In this document: one piece after another, positions 14,950 to 21,915 of the stretch | Layout: each line of letters starts with the position of its first letter | How positions within the stretch are numbered: the stretch's first letter is position 1 | From: JAVKSL01 sp050744225 | GTDB taxonomy: Bacteria > Actinomycetota > Acidimicrobiia > Acidimicrobiales > JAJPHD01 | Length of the DNA: 25,457 nucleotides | Direction: 5' to 3' | Assembly (NCBI GenBank): GCA_050744225.1 | Contig: JBOGGT010000056.1 | Span: 1 to 25,457, forward strand | The notes under the pieces: model-generated | Database searches by the model: none | Told to the model about the DNA's origin: nothing | The model's input: only the letters and a program-made list of their open reading frames with translations | Position numbers and translations under genes: made by a program

Positions 14950-15475
14950 CGTTCATCTCCTTCCTCAGAGTCGCCTCGGCCCGGCGCAGCACCGTGCCGA
15001 CCTGGCCGACCTTGACGCCGAGGACCTCGGCTATCTCCACATAGCTCATGCCGCCGTGACGCAGGACCAGCACCATCGCAGGCCGTTCGGGTAGCCGCGA
15101 GAGCGCAGCGGCGAGCTCGGCGCGGTCCTCGTTGGCCACGACGGCATCCTCGGGGCCGGGGACCGATTCGGGCGAAACGCTCAAGATGTGCCGTCGCTCT
15201 CGCCGGCGATTACCTCGCGCCACGTTGAGCGAGGCGTGGACCGCCGCCACGCGCACCCACCCCGGGGCCCTTTCCACATCGCCGCGGAACCGCTGGTGCG
15301 CGGCGAGAAAGACTTCCTGTGCCACATCCTGGGCCGCGTGCACGTCACCGAGCACGCTGGCTGCCAGCCTCACGACCGGCTGGTAATGCTCCCGGTAGAA
15401 GGACTCGAACGCGGACGGGGCGGGCTGGCGACCCTCCAAGCCTTGACGTTCCGGGAAACGATCTTGAGCCATCAA
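14933..15475 (-). CDS. ECF RNA polymerase sigma factor
   Basis: This 180-residue extracytoplasmic-function sigma factor has region 2 at about 22-62 (AFESFYREHYQPVVRLAASV, then HAAQDVAQEVFLAAHQRF), which binds core polymerase and the -10 element. Region 4 lies at about 123-174 (LSRLPERPAMVLVLRHGGMS, YVEIAEVLGVKVGQVGTVLR), which reads the -35. The linker is short and there is no SnoaL extension, unlike the ECF41 remnant at the left of the window. TTG at 15475 and ATG at 15472 are both possible starts; neither has a clear ribosome binding site. It heads an operon with an anti-sigma-like gene and an ABC exporter, and probably controls its own transcription. The inducing signal is unknown. Confidence 0.92.
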   Translation of the reverse strand: MMAQDRFPERQGLEGRQPAPSAFESFYREHYQPVVRLAASVLGDVHAAQDVAQEVFLAAHQRFRGDVERAPGWVRVAAVHASLNVARGNRRRERRHILSVSPESVPGPEDAVVANEDRAELAAALSRLPERPAMVLVLRHGGMSYVEIAEVLGVKVGQVGTVLRRAEATLRKEMNGVSRV

Positions 15476-15543
15476 CTCAACAGCACCACAGACCGGCTGA
15501 ATGTGACAAGAAGTTGCCCCCTGAGGTCCATGCTAGGTTCGTC

Positions 15544-15608
15544 GTGCCGCACCGTGCCGCGCCGTGCCGTGCCGTGCCGTGCCGCGCCGCGCCGTGCCGT
15601 GCCGCGCA
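15544..15608. repeat. 5-bp tandem repeat (GTGCC/GCGCC, about 13 units)
   Basis: Thirteen consecutive pentamers occur between the divergent sigma and pirin genes. The pattern is mostly GTGCC, with four GCGCC-like variants, one GCACC and a final GCGCA. The array begins 69 bp upstream of the sigma start codon and ends 74 bp before the pirin start codon. It has no coding meaning that I can see. Its period is not a multiple of three and it can form G/C-rich secondary structure. Confidence 0.93.
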
Positions 15609-15682
15609 GGGCTTGGGAACAACTCCGCCCTCGGCGACGCTGACTCAGCGGAGAAACCAGAACGACCTGGAGGTGTGAGACC

Positions 15683-16669
15683 ATGCCCGCAGTTACCGCC
15701 GACACCCTTGCCCTGCCCCGGCTGAGCGCCCCCGCGCCCGAGTCCGCCGAGCGCCCGATCAATAAGGTGACCACCGCCCCCACCGGCCTGGAGGGCGAGG
15801 GATTCCCGGTGCACCGGGCCTTCGCGGGTGTCCCCCTCGCCGAGCTCGACCCATTCGTGCACATGGACCAGATGGGAGCGGTGGACTACGCCCCCGGCGA
15901 GCCCAAGGGCACGCCCTGGCACCCCCACCGCGGCTTCGAGACCGTCACCTACATGATCGACGGGACCTTTGCCCACCAGGACTCCCACGGCGGCGGGGGC
16001 CTGATCACCGACGGGGCCACCCAGTGGATGACCGCTGGCGGGGGGATACTTCACATCGAGACCCCACCCGAAGCCCTGGTGGTCTCGGGTGGCCTGTTCC
16101 ACGGGATCCAGCTGTGGGTGAACCTCCCCCGCGCGCAGAAGATGATCCCGCCCGCCTACCAGGGCATCGAGGCCAACCAGGTGACCCTTGTCGCTTCGCA
16201 GGACGGTGGAGCCCTGGTGAGGGTGATCGCCGGTGACCTCGGCGGGCACCGTGGGCCGGGCTCGACGCATTCCCCGATGGCTCTGGCGCACGCCACCGTG
16301 GCCCCGCGGTCGCAGGTGCTCCTGGGCTGGGAGCCGAGCTTCAACGCCCTGGTGTACGTGCTGGCCGGCTCGGGGAGGGTCGGGACCGAGGGTCGCCCGG
16401 TACGCGCAGGACAGCTGGTGGTGTTCGGTCCGGGGGACTGGCTGAGGATCCGGGCCGCCGATGAGTCCCTGGAGATCCTGGTGCTGGGGGGCAGGCCCAT
16501 CGGCGAGCCGGTGGAGGCGTACGGGCCGTTCGTGATGAACACCCGCGCCGAGCTGGCCCAGGCCTTCGAGGACTTCCGGGCGGGCCGGCTGGGCACCATC
16601 CCCCCGGGCGCACTCATGCCGTACCACTACGATCCAGAGCCAGCCCGAGCCGAGCACACCGGCATTTGA
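15683..16669 (+). CDS. Pirin family protein
   Basis: This 328-residue bicupin matches pirins throughout. The metal site is visible: His80 and His82 in WHPHRGFETVTYMIDG, then His124 and Glu126 in GGGILHIETPPEA. The pirin signature continues with FHGIQLWVNLPRAQKMIPPA and, in the C-terminal cupin, ALVYVLAGSGRVG. Pirins bind Fe in one cupin; some have quercetin-dioxygenase activity and others act as redox-sensitive regulators. Which applies here is not decidable. ATG at 15683 has GGAGGTG about 8 nt upstream. The gene diverges from the sigma operon across the pentamer repeat and is followed by a long palindrome. Slightly longer than typical bacterial pirins (about 290 residues). Confidence 0.95.
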   Translation: MPAVTADTLALPRLSAPAPESAERPINKVTTAPTGLEGEGFPVHRAFAGVPLAELDPFVHMDQMGAVDYAPGEPKGTPWHPHRGFETVTYMIDGTFAHQDSHGGGGLITDGATQWMTAGGGILHIETPPEALVVSGGLFHGIQLWVNLPRAQKMIPPAYQGIEANQVTLVASQDGGALVRVIAGDLGGHRGPGSTHSPMALAHATVAPRSQVLLGWEPSFNALVYVLAGSGRVGTEGRPVRAGQLVVFGPGDWLRIRAADESLEILVLGGRPIGEPVEAYGPFVMNTRAELAQAFEDFRAGRLGTIPPGALMPYHYDPEPARAEHTGI

Positions 16670-16736
16670 AGTAATCTTGCCCGGCGCTGCCCCCATCCTG
16701 TGCCCACTTCCGACCCGCCACGCCGCCGCCCGACCC

Positions 16737-16784
16737 TTCATGGAGTGATTGCCTGCAGTTAACTGCAGCTAATCACTCCATGAA
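16737..16784. repeat. 48-bp near-perfect palindrome
   Basis: The arms TTCATGGAGTGATT and AATCACTCCATGAA enclose a perfect 16-bp inner palindrome CTGCAGTTAACTGCAG. Only the two positions between them (16751-16752 against 16769-16770) do not pair, giving 22 of 24 pairs around the centre at 16760/16761. GC content is 21 of 48, much lower than the surrounding DNA. A transcript would form a 14-bp stem, a small internal loop and a 6-bp stem with a UUAA loop. There is no T-tract after it, so it is not a classical terminator. It lies 68 bp after the pirin stop and 50 bp before the carboxylase start. Confidence 0.9.
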
Positions 16785-16833
16785 CGCCAGCCAGCGTCCG
16801 GCGGCGAACGCCCCATACGGATAGCCTCACCAA

Positions 16834-18396
16834 GTGATGCCCACAGAACCGATGAGCGCCCGGCTGGAGGAGCTGGCCAGGCGGAAGGCCGAGGCTCTCG
16901 AAGCAGGGTCACCCCGAGCGGTCGAGCGCCAGCGGTCGAAGGGCAAGATGACCGCCCGGGAGCGCCTCGACCACCTCCTGGACAAGGGCTCCTTCCAGGA
17001 GCTGGACATGCTGGCTCGGCACCGCTCGCAGGGTATGGGCATGGAGGACTCCAGGCCCTACACCGACGGGGTGGTCACCGGCTTCGGGACCATCGAGGGG
17101 CGCCGGGTCTGTACCTTCAGTCAGGACCCCACGGTCATGGGCGGCTCGCTGGGCGAGGTTTCGGGCGAGAAGATCCACAAGGTGATGGACCTGGCCGCCT
17201 CGGTGGGAGTCCCTCTGATCGGGCTGAACGACGGCGGGGGCGCGCGGGTACAGGAGGGGGTGGTGGGCTTGCATTACTACGGAGGCATATTCCTTAGAAA
17301 TGCTGCCGCGTCGGGATGCATTCCCCAGATCTCGGTCATCCTCGGGGCGTGTGCCGGGGGGGCGGTCTACAGCCCGGCGATGACCGACTTTATCTTCATG
17401 GTCGCGGGGACCTCGCACATGTTCATCACCGGGCCCGACGTGGTGCGCTCGGTGACCGGTGAGGACGTCACCCTGGAAGCGCTGGGCGGAGCGATGAGCC
17501 ACGCAACCAAGTCGGGCGTGGCCACCTTCGTGGCCGACGACGAAGCCTCCTGCCTGGCCGAGGTGCGCCGGCTGGTGGGATACCTGCCCTCCAACAACCT
17601 GGAGTCGCCGCCAGTGGCCGAGCCGACCGACGACCCGGACCGTGCGACCCCCGAGCTGGCGTCGATGATGCCCGCCAGTCCCAGCCAGCCCTACGACATG
17701 AAGGCGGTGCTGGGTGTCGTCGCCGACGAGGACAGCCTGTTCGAGTACTTCCCTCACTGGGCGCGCAACCTGGTCTGCGCCTTCGCCCGCCTCGACGGCC
17801 ACGTGGTCGGCCTGGTGGCCAACCAGCCGGCGGTCCTCGCCGGGGTGCTCGACATCGACAGCTCGGAGAAGGGGGCCAGGTTCGTGCGGACCTGCGACGC
17901 CTTCAACATACCCATCGTGACCTTCGTGGACGTGCCGGGGTTCATGCCCGGCACCGACCAGGAGCACGGGGGGATCATCCGCCACGGCGCCAAGCTGCTC
18001 TACGCCTACTGCGAGGCCAGCGTGCCCATGATCCAGATGGTCACCCGCAAGGCCTACGGCGGCGCGTACGTGGTGATGAGCTCCAAGTCGATCGGTGCCG
18101 ACCTGGCATATGCGTGGCCCTCTGCCGAGCTGGCGGTGATGGGCCCCCAGGGCGCAGTCGAGATAGTGAACCGGCGGGAGCTGGCGGGCGCGAGGGACCC
18201 GGAGGCGCGCCGGGCCGAGCTGGTGGACGAGTACGTCGCACGGTACGCGAATCCCTACGTGGCCGCAGAACGGGGCTACCTGGACGACGTGATCGACCCG
18301 GCCGACACCCGCCGGGTGCTGATCCGCAGCCTGGCCATGCTGGGGTCCAAGCGAAGCGAGCTTCCCCAGCGCAAGCACGCCAACATCCCGCTGTGA
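16834..18396 (+). CDS. pccB: Acyl-CoA carboxylase, carboxyltransferase (beta) subunit
   Basis: This 520-residue protein is the carboxyltransferase half of a biotin-dependent acyl-CoA carboxylase, most like propionyl-CoA carboxylase beta. It moves the carboxyl group from biotin to an acyl-CoA, giving methylmalonyl- or malonyl-CoA. Both crotonase-like halves are present. The N-terminal half has FSQDPTVMGGSLGEVSGEKI, GLNDGGGARVQEGV and ILGACAGGAVYSPAMTDF. The C-terminal half has FVDVPGFMPGTDQEHGGIIR, RKAYGGAYVVMSSKSIGADL and AYAWPSAELAVMGPQGAVEI. No alpha (biotin) subunit gene is in the window. GTG 16834 and ATG 16837 are both possible; TAGCCT (16822-16827) fits a -10 for a leaderless message. 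The exact acyl-CoA preference is not proven. Confidence 0.94.
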   Translation: MMPTEPMSARLEELARRKAEALEAGSPRAVERQRSKGKMTARERLDHLLDKGSFQELDMLARHRSQGMGMEDSRPYTDGVVTGFGTIEGRRVCTFSQDPTVMGGSLGEVSGEKIHKVMDLAASVGVPLIGLNDGGGARVQEGVVGLHYYGGIFLRNAAASGCIPQISVILGACAGGAVYSPAMTDFIFMVAGTSHMFITGPDVVRSVTGEDVTLEALGGAMSHATKSGVATFVADDEASCLAEVRRLVGYLPSNNLESPPVAEPTDDPDRATPELASMMPASPSQPYDMKAVLGVVADEDSLFEYFPHWARNLVCAFARLDGHVVGLVANQPAVLAGVLDIDSSEKGARFVRTCDAFNIPIVTFVDVPGFMPGTDQEHGGIIRHGAKLLYAYCEASVPMIQMVTRKAYGGAYVVMSSKSIGADLAYAWPSAELAVMGPQGAVEIVNRRELAGARDPEARRAELVDEYVARYANPYVAAERGYLDDVIDPADTRRVLIRSLAMLGSKRSELPQRKHANIPL

Positions 18397-19814
18397 GCCA
18401 GGGCCGCCGTGTGGGGTGATCCGGCCCCGCCGACCCGGCCGCCGCCGCCGACCGCGCCGACCCCGGCGGTGCTCGCGGCGATTATCGCCGCGGTGGAGGC
18501 GTGTTGGCCCCGACGGACCGCCGAGATCGCCGAGGAGCCGGCTCGGGGGTCCGGCCAGGACGGCGCCGGCTCGGCCTGGCGCTTCAGCGGTCGAGGCTGG
18601 GCGAGCCCCACGACCGGGTGGACCCAGCGGCCCACGGGCCGGCGGGCGCCCCACTGGAGGTGACCCGGCCAGGGCGGGAACCCGGCCAGGACCAGCCCGG
18701 CGGCGATCAGTCCGTAGGTGTCAATCAGGATCTGCGAGTACCACTGGGAGGGATCGAGCGCCAGGCCGCCCAGGTAGGGGAAGCTGGCCAGCATCACACC
18801 TGCGATCACCAGGGCAACGCCCAGCCGATTTCGATGACGGGCGTCACCCAGCACCAGGCCCAGGCTGGGCACGAGCCAGATTGTCTCGTGGATCCACGAG
18901 ATCGGCGATGCCAGCACACTCACCAGGCCCACCATCACCGCGGCCACCAAGGCGTCCCCCTGCACCCAGGAACGCCGAGCGCGCCGGAGTCCGACCAGCC
19001 CGAGAACGCCGACCACCAGGGCGACGATCGGAAGCTTGAGCGAGCCCGGGTCGAGTCGCTCCACTATCCCCCACGCAGACTGGTTCAGGTAGGAGACCGT
19101 GGGTCCGGGTCGCCCGGGCTTCCACAGCAGGTGTCCGTAATATGCCACCGATGCTCCGGGCCGGAGTGCAAAGCCGAGCCCGGTGGCCACCGCCCACGTA
19201 CCCAGCGCCGCCGCGGCCATGCGCCAGCGCTTGGTGAGGACCAGGTAGACGATAAATATCCCCGGTACAACCTTGATCGCTGCCGCCAGTCCCACCAGCA
19301 CCGCCCGCCCGGACCGGGATCGGCGGCTGGCGCAGGCGAAGATGCAGGCGGCCATGAGCGCCACGTCCACCTGTCCGAAGCTCAGGTTGTCGAATGCCGG
19401 CCGAGCCAGCAGTGTCAGGCTGGTGACCATCACCACCGCCAGGCCGCTGCCGATGTGTGACCTCAGCCGGGCAATCAGGGGGCGGAAGCATATCGCCACG
19501 CACCCGCCCAGAAGGGTCACCAACGCAGCCACCCATATCCAATCCAGCAGGCCGAGCGGGATGTACGAAGCAGGGACCAGCACCATCGCCGCGAACGGGG
19601 GGTAGGTGAAGGGCAGGTGTATGGCGTGCGCCCCGGCCCCGAAGCCAGGTGTGTACAGGGTGCTGCCTGCCCGGATTGCCCCGGCCCCCTGCATATAGAC
19701 CCTCAGGTCGATCGGCCCAGCTGGTCCAAGCCCGTGGTTGAGCAGGCGGTACAAGGTGATGGCGATGGCGACAGTGGCGACCGCCAGCCCGGCAAGCACC
19801 CGGCCAGGCCTCAA
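18276..19814 (-). CDS. GT87 (DUF2029) polyprenyl-phosphate-mannose-dependent mannosyltransferase
   Basis: This is a multi-spanning GT-C glycosyltransferase of family GT87, related to PimE and other alpha-1,2-mannosyltransferases that use lipid-linked mannose at the outer face of the membrane. The first helix is followed by GPIDLRVYMQGAGAI with Asp36 at the usual catalytic position of the first loop, then LPFTYPPFAAMVLVPASYIP. Later motifs include AFDNLSFGQVDVALMA, GLAAAIKVVPGIFIVYLVL and ISWIHETIWLVPSLGLVLGD. Family members usually end near residue 395-410. Here about 110 further low-complexity residues run antisense to the downstream genes, so the true end is uncertain. TTG at 19814 is the first standard start; a CTG at 19877 has a better ribosome binding site. 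Confidence 0.85.
   Translation of the reverse strand: MRPGRVLAGLAVATVAIAITLYRLLNHGLGPAGPIDLRVYMQGAGAIRAGSTLYTPGFGAGAHAIHLPFTYPPFAAMVLVPASYIPLGLLDWIWVAALVTLLGGCVAICFRPLIARLRSHIGSGLAVVMVTSLTLLARPAFDNLSFGQVDVALMAACIFACASRRSRSGRAVLVGLAAAIKVVPGIFIVYLVLTKRWRMAAAALGTWAVATGLGFALRPGASVAYYGHLLWKPGRPGPTVSYLNQSAWGIVERLDPGSLKLPIVALVVGVLGLVGLRRARRSWVQGDALVAAVMVGLVSVLASPISWIHETIWLVPSLGLVLGDARHRNRLGVALVIAGVMLASFPYLGGLALDPSQWYSQILIDTYGLIAAGLVLAGFPPWPGHLQWGARRPVGRWVHPVVGLAQPRPLKRQAEPAPSWPDPRAGSSAISAVRRGQHASTAAIIAASTAGVGAVGGGGRVGGAGSPHTAALAHSGMLACLRWGSSLRLDPSMARLRISTRRVSAGSITSSR
18409..18663 (+). CDS. Small protein, possible acyl-CoA carboxylase epsilon-like subunit
   Basis: This 84-residue protein starts at GTG 12 bp after the carboxyltransferase stop, on the same strand. 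Its middle (TPAVLAAIIAAVEACWP) and end (GSAWRFSGRGWASP, then a basic tail) resemble small proteins encoded next to carboxyltransferases in some actinobacteria. Epsilon subunits of actinobacterial acyl-CoA carboxylases are similarly short and help assemble the complex. The N-terminal third is Pro-rich. The ORF lies antisense to the last part of the long GT87 frame, so only one of the two may be translated over this stretch. The family call is by resemblance and position only. Confidence 0.5.
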   Translation: MWGDPAPPTRPPPPTAPTPAVLAAIIAAVEACWPRRTAEIAEEPARGSGQDGAGSAWRFSGRGWASPTTGWTQRPTGRRAPHWR

Positions 19815-19963
19815 GGAATCTGAATCCCTTGCGCCCAGCCTCCGTGTCCTGTTACGACCAGTGACTAGCGCGGTCAGAACCCTCTCCTCCTCGCTTCAGT
19901 GGGGCCACTCTAGCCCCGCTAGCCTGGCGTGGTGCGTCAGCCTCACACGAGCGCAGTGCCACG

Positions 19964-20641
19964 GTGAGGGGAACGCTTGCGCTGGTAGGCGGGGGGGAGT
20001 GGACCCAAGGATGTTCCTTTGACGCCGAACTGGCCGAGCGGGCGGGGACGGAGGTGCTCATCCTGCCCACCGCGGCGGCCTACGAGCGCCCGGACCGGGC
20101 GGTGGCTTGGGCACAGGACTGGTTCGCGGGGCTGGGGGTCAGAGCCAGGGGTCTAATGGTGCTCAGCCGGGCGGACGCCGAGTCGGAGGCCAACGCAGCC
20201 TCGGTGCGTTCCGCGGGGTTCGTCTACCTGGGCGGAGGGTCCCCGCTCCACCTGCGCGCGGTGCTGAAGGACACCCTGTTGTGGGCCGCACTGCGCGAAG
20301 CCTGGGAGGGCGGTGCGGTGGTGGCCGGCTCGTCTGCTGGGGCGATGGTGCTGACCGACCCGATGGTCGACCCCCGTGGCGGGGCATTTACCCTGGGCCT
20401 TGGGCTGGTGACCGGCCTGGCGGTGATCCCGCACTTTCCCGGTTGGGAAGACCACCGGGTCGCTAGGACGGTGGGCCTGGCGGCGGCCGGGTTGGCGGCG
20501 GCCGGGTTGGCGGTCGTCGGTATCGAGGAACGCACCGCCTTGATCAGTGAGCCCGACGGCACCTGGCGGGCAGCCGGGGCGGGCAGGGTCGAGATCAAGC
20601 TGGACGGGGCCACGGTCGGCCTGGAGGCCCTGTCCCGCTGA
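19964..20641 (+). CDS. Peptidase S51-like (cyanophycinase-type) protein
   Basis: This 225-residue protein has the S51/class I glutamine-amidotransferase-like fold: ALVGGGEWTQGC at the start, TEVLILPTAAAYERPDRA, then GFVYLGGGSPLHLRAVLKDT. The nucleophile elbow is AGSSAGAMVLTDP with Ser124. HFPGWEDHRVART follows, carrying a conserved His. Members cleave aspartyl peptides or cyanophycin, or are uncharacterised. No cyanophycin synthetase gene is in the window, so I do not assign that substrate. A short duplication (AAAGLAAAGLA, near 170) comes from a 15-bp DNA repeat. GTG at 19964 is used; no clear ribosome binding site is seen. It diverges from the GT87 gene. Confidence 0.87.
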   Translation: MRGTLALVGGGEWTQGCSFDAELAERAGTEVLILPTAAAYERPDRAVAWAQDWFAGLGVRARGLMVLSRADAESEANAASVRSAGFVYLGGGSPLHLRAVLKDTLLWAALREAWEGGAVVAGSSAGAMVLTDPMVDPRGGAFTLGLGLVTGLAVIPHFPGWEDHRVARTVGLAAAGLAAAGLAVVGIEERTALISEPDGTWRAAGAGRVEIKLDGATVGLEALSR

Positions 20642-20686
20642 AACCGTCCCGCTGAAGTCCCAGAGGGGCCGGTACGATCCGATCCG

Positions 20687-21001
20687 GTGACCCGGCACAA
20701 AGATCGTTTGCAGTACCTGGGGCTCGTGGCGGCCTGCGCGGCGATCACCGCCCCGCTCGAGTTGGCAGGTGCGCGGGTCTGGCGCCGGCCCGGTCGTCTG
20801 GCGGCGGCCCTGGCTCCTACCGTTGGCGCCTTCGTGGCCTGGGACCTGGTGGCCATTGCGCGCGGGCACTGGGCCTTCAGTCCCCGAACCACCACCGGGT
20901 GGGTGCTTCCGGGTGGCCTGCCGGCGGAGGAGCTGGCCTTTTTCGTGGTGATCCCCACGTGCGCGATCCTGACCTTCGAGACAGTCCGGCGTCTCCTGTG
21001 A
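20687..21001 (+). CDS. crtYc: Lycopene cyclase subunit CrtYc
   Basis: This 104-residue, three-helix membrane protein is one half of the heterodimeric lycopene cyclase found in actinobacteria. It begins DRLQYLGLVAACAAITAPLE and contains WDLVAIARGHWAFSP. The family motif LPGGLPAEELAFFVVIPTCA follows, with the paired Glu residues thought to matter for cyclisation. The second half is encoded 13 bp downstream. GTG at 20687 lacks a good ribosome binding site but lies 8 nt after TACGAT, a plausible -10, so it may be a leaderless first gene. Together with CrtYd and CrtZ it should convert lycopene to beta-carotene and hydroxylated carotenoids in the membrane. Confidence 0.9.
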   Translation: MTRHKDRLQYLGLVAACAAITAPLELAGARVWRRPGRLAAALAPTVGAFVAWDLVAIARGHWAFSPRTTTGWVLPGGLPAEELAFFVVIPTCAILTFETVRRLL

Positions 21002-21014
21002 CTGGCGATCGAAG

Positions 21015-21368
21015 GTGAGGCGCGAGTACAGCGCAGCGGCCCTGGCGGCTGCGGTCGCCGTGGTTGGCTGTGAGCTCTTCTGGTGGCGTAGCGGCATCTT
21101 CAAGCTCCGCGCCTACTGGGCCTCGATGGCAGTTGTGGCGGTATTCCAGGTGGCGGTGGACGGTTGGCTGACAAAGGTCTCCGACCCCGTCGTCACCTAT
21201 GACCCGAACCGGATCACTGGCCTGCGGCTGCCACCGGGCATCCCGGTGGAGGACTTTGCCTACGGATTCGCGCTGGTGACAATGGCGACTGCTCTGTGGG
21301 AGCGGCGGGGATCCGAGCAGCTTCCCAAGCGGGCTTCCGAGCGGCCCTCAGCGCGGGACCAGGCCTGA
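21015..21368 (+). CDS. crtYd: Lycopene cyclase subunit CrtYd
   Basis: This 117-residue membrane protein is the second half of the heterodimeric lycopene cyclase. After an N-terminal helix (AAALAAAVAVVGCELFW) it has RAYWASMAVVAVFQVAVDGW, then VVTYDPNRITGLRLPPGIPV and EDFAYGFALVTMATALWERR. The YDP...G.R...IP.EDF pattern is diagnostic of CrtYd. Its ring-cyclising role depends on CrtYc, encoded just upstream. A basic tail of about 20 residues follows the last helix. The stop is 2 bp before the TTG proposed as the crtZ start, so the three are probably one operon. Confidence 0.92.
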   Translation: MRREYSAAALAAAVAVVGCELFWWRSGIFKLRAYWASMAVVAVFQVAVDGWLTKVSDPVVTYDPNRITGLRLPPGIPVEDFAYGFALVTMATALWERRGSEQLPKRASERPSARDQA

Positions 21369-21370
21369 GC

Positions 21371-21856
21371 TTGAGGCGCCAGGTCGTCAGCGCGGCGGCG
21401 GCCTTCCTGTTCATGGAGCCCGCCACCTATGCCGCCCACCGCTGGGTGATGCACGGGATCGGTTGGGTGCTGCACCGCAGCCACCACGCAGGCCGGGTCA
21501 CCGACCTGCGAGCCCGGGCGGCTGCGCTGGAGGCCAACGACGCGTTCCCGTGCGTCTTTGCCTCCTGCACCATCCTGGCGATGGCCCTGGGGGGCCGCCG
21601 GCCACCGCCGTCGGCGGTGATCGGCGTGAGTGCTGGAGTGACGGCCTACGGCCTGGCCTACGGGCTGGTCCACGATGTCTACATCCACGCCCGCCTCGGC
21701 CGACCTCCGGGCATAGCAGTGTTGGACCGCCTCGCCGATGCCCACCGACTCCACCACCGCTTCGGCGGCGAGCCCTACGGGATGTTGCTCCCCATCGTTC
21801 CCAGAGCGGTCCGAGCCCTGTCGGCCGACGACGTTCCCCGATCCTACGGTGCCTGA
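21371..21856 (+). CDS. crtZ: Beta-carotene hydroxylase (CrtZ-like fatty-acid hydroxylase family)
   Basis: The protein carries all histidine boxes of a di-iron membrane hydroxylase: HRWVMH, HRSHH, HDVYIH and HRLHH. These are separated by hydrophobic stretches, with the overall size (161 residues) of bacterial CrtZ. It should add hydroxyl groups to beta-ionone rings, giving zeaxanthin-type products, after CrtYc/CrtYd make beta-carotene. TTG at 21371 directly after the crtYd stop is chosen because it gives the N-terminus RRQVVSAAAAFLFMEPATYA. A GTG at 21296 would add 25 low-complexity residues overlapping crtYd. The stop codon lies inside the first copy of a 17-bp direct repeat. The phytoene synthase and desaturase genes are not in the window. 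Confidence 0.9.
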   Translation: MRRQVVSAAAAFLFMEPATYAAHRWVMHGIGWVLHRSHHAGRVTDLRARAAALEANDAFPCVFASCTILAMALGGRRPPPSAVIGVSAGVTAYGLAYGLVHDVYIHARLGRPPGIAVLDRLADAHRLHHRFGGEPYGMLLPIVPRAVRALSADDVPRSYGA

Positions 21857-21884
21857 CCCCTGGCATCGCCTGACCCCTGGCATC
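21851..21884. repeat. Perfect 17-bp tandem duplication at the crtZ stop
   Basis: GCCTGACCCCTGGCATC occurs twice without interruption, and the next three bases (GCC) begin a third copy. The first copy contains the last codons and stop of crtZ. Each copy also contains an internal weak inverted repeat. It lies between the carotenoid operon and tldD. Confidence 0.85.
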
Positions 21885-21915
21885 GCCGCGTCGGAGCACT
21901 AGGGTCGCGTGCTGA

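Noticed and set aside
15476..15540. ECF-type autoregulated promoter for the sigma gene (AAC near 15515 and GGTC downstream)
   Set aside because: The spacing between the two elements (about 19 bp) is too long for a typical ECF promoter; not strong enough to annotate.
15544..15608. CRISPR-like array
   Set aside because: The period is 5 bp with no spacers; it is a simple microsatellite.
15533..16741. 402-residue minus-strand ORF
   Set aside because: Antisense to pirin; its C-terminus is a translation of the pentamer repeat (ARHGT units).
16737..16784. Ordinary Rho-independent terminator for pirin
   Set aside because: There is no T-rich tract following the hairpin, and the stem is far longer than usual.
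16909..18654. 581-residue minus-strand ORF
   Set aside because: It is antisense to the clearly identified carboxyltransferase; its residues (His/Gly/Arg-rich) show no family features, as expected for a shadow frame in high-GC DNA.
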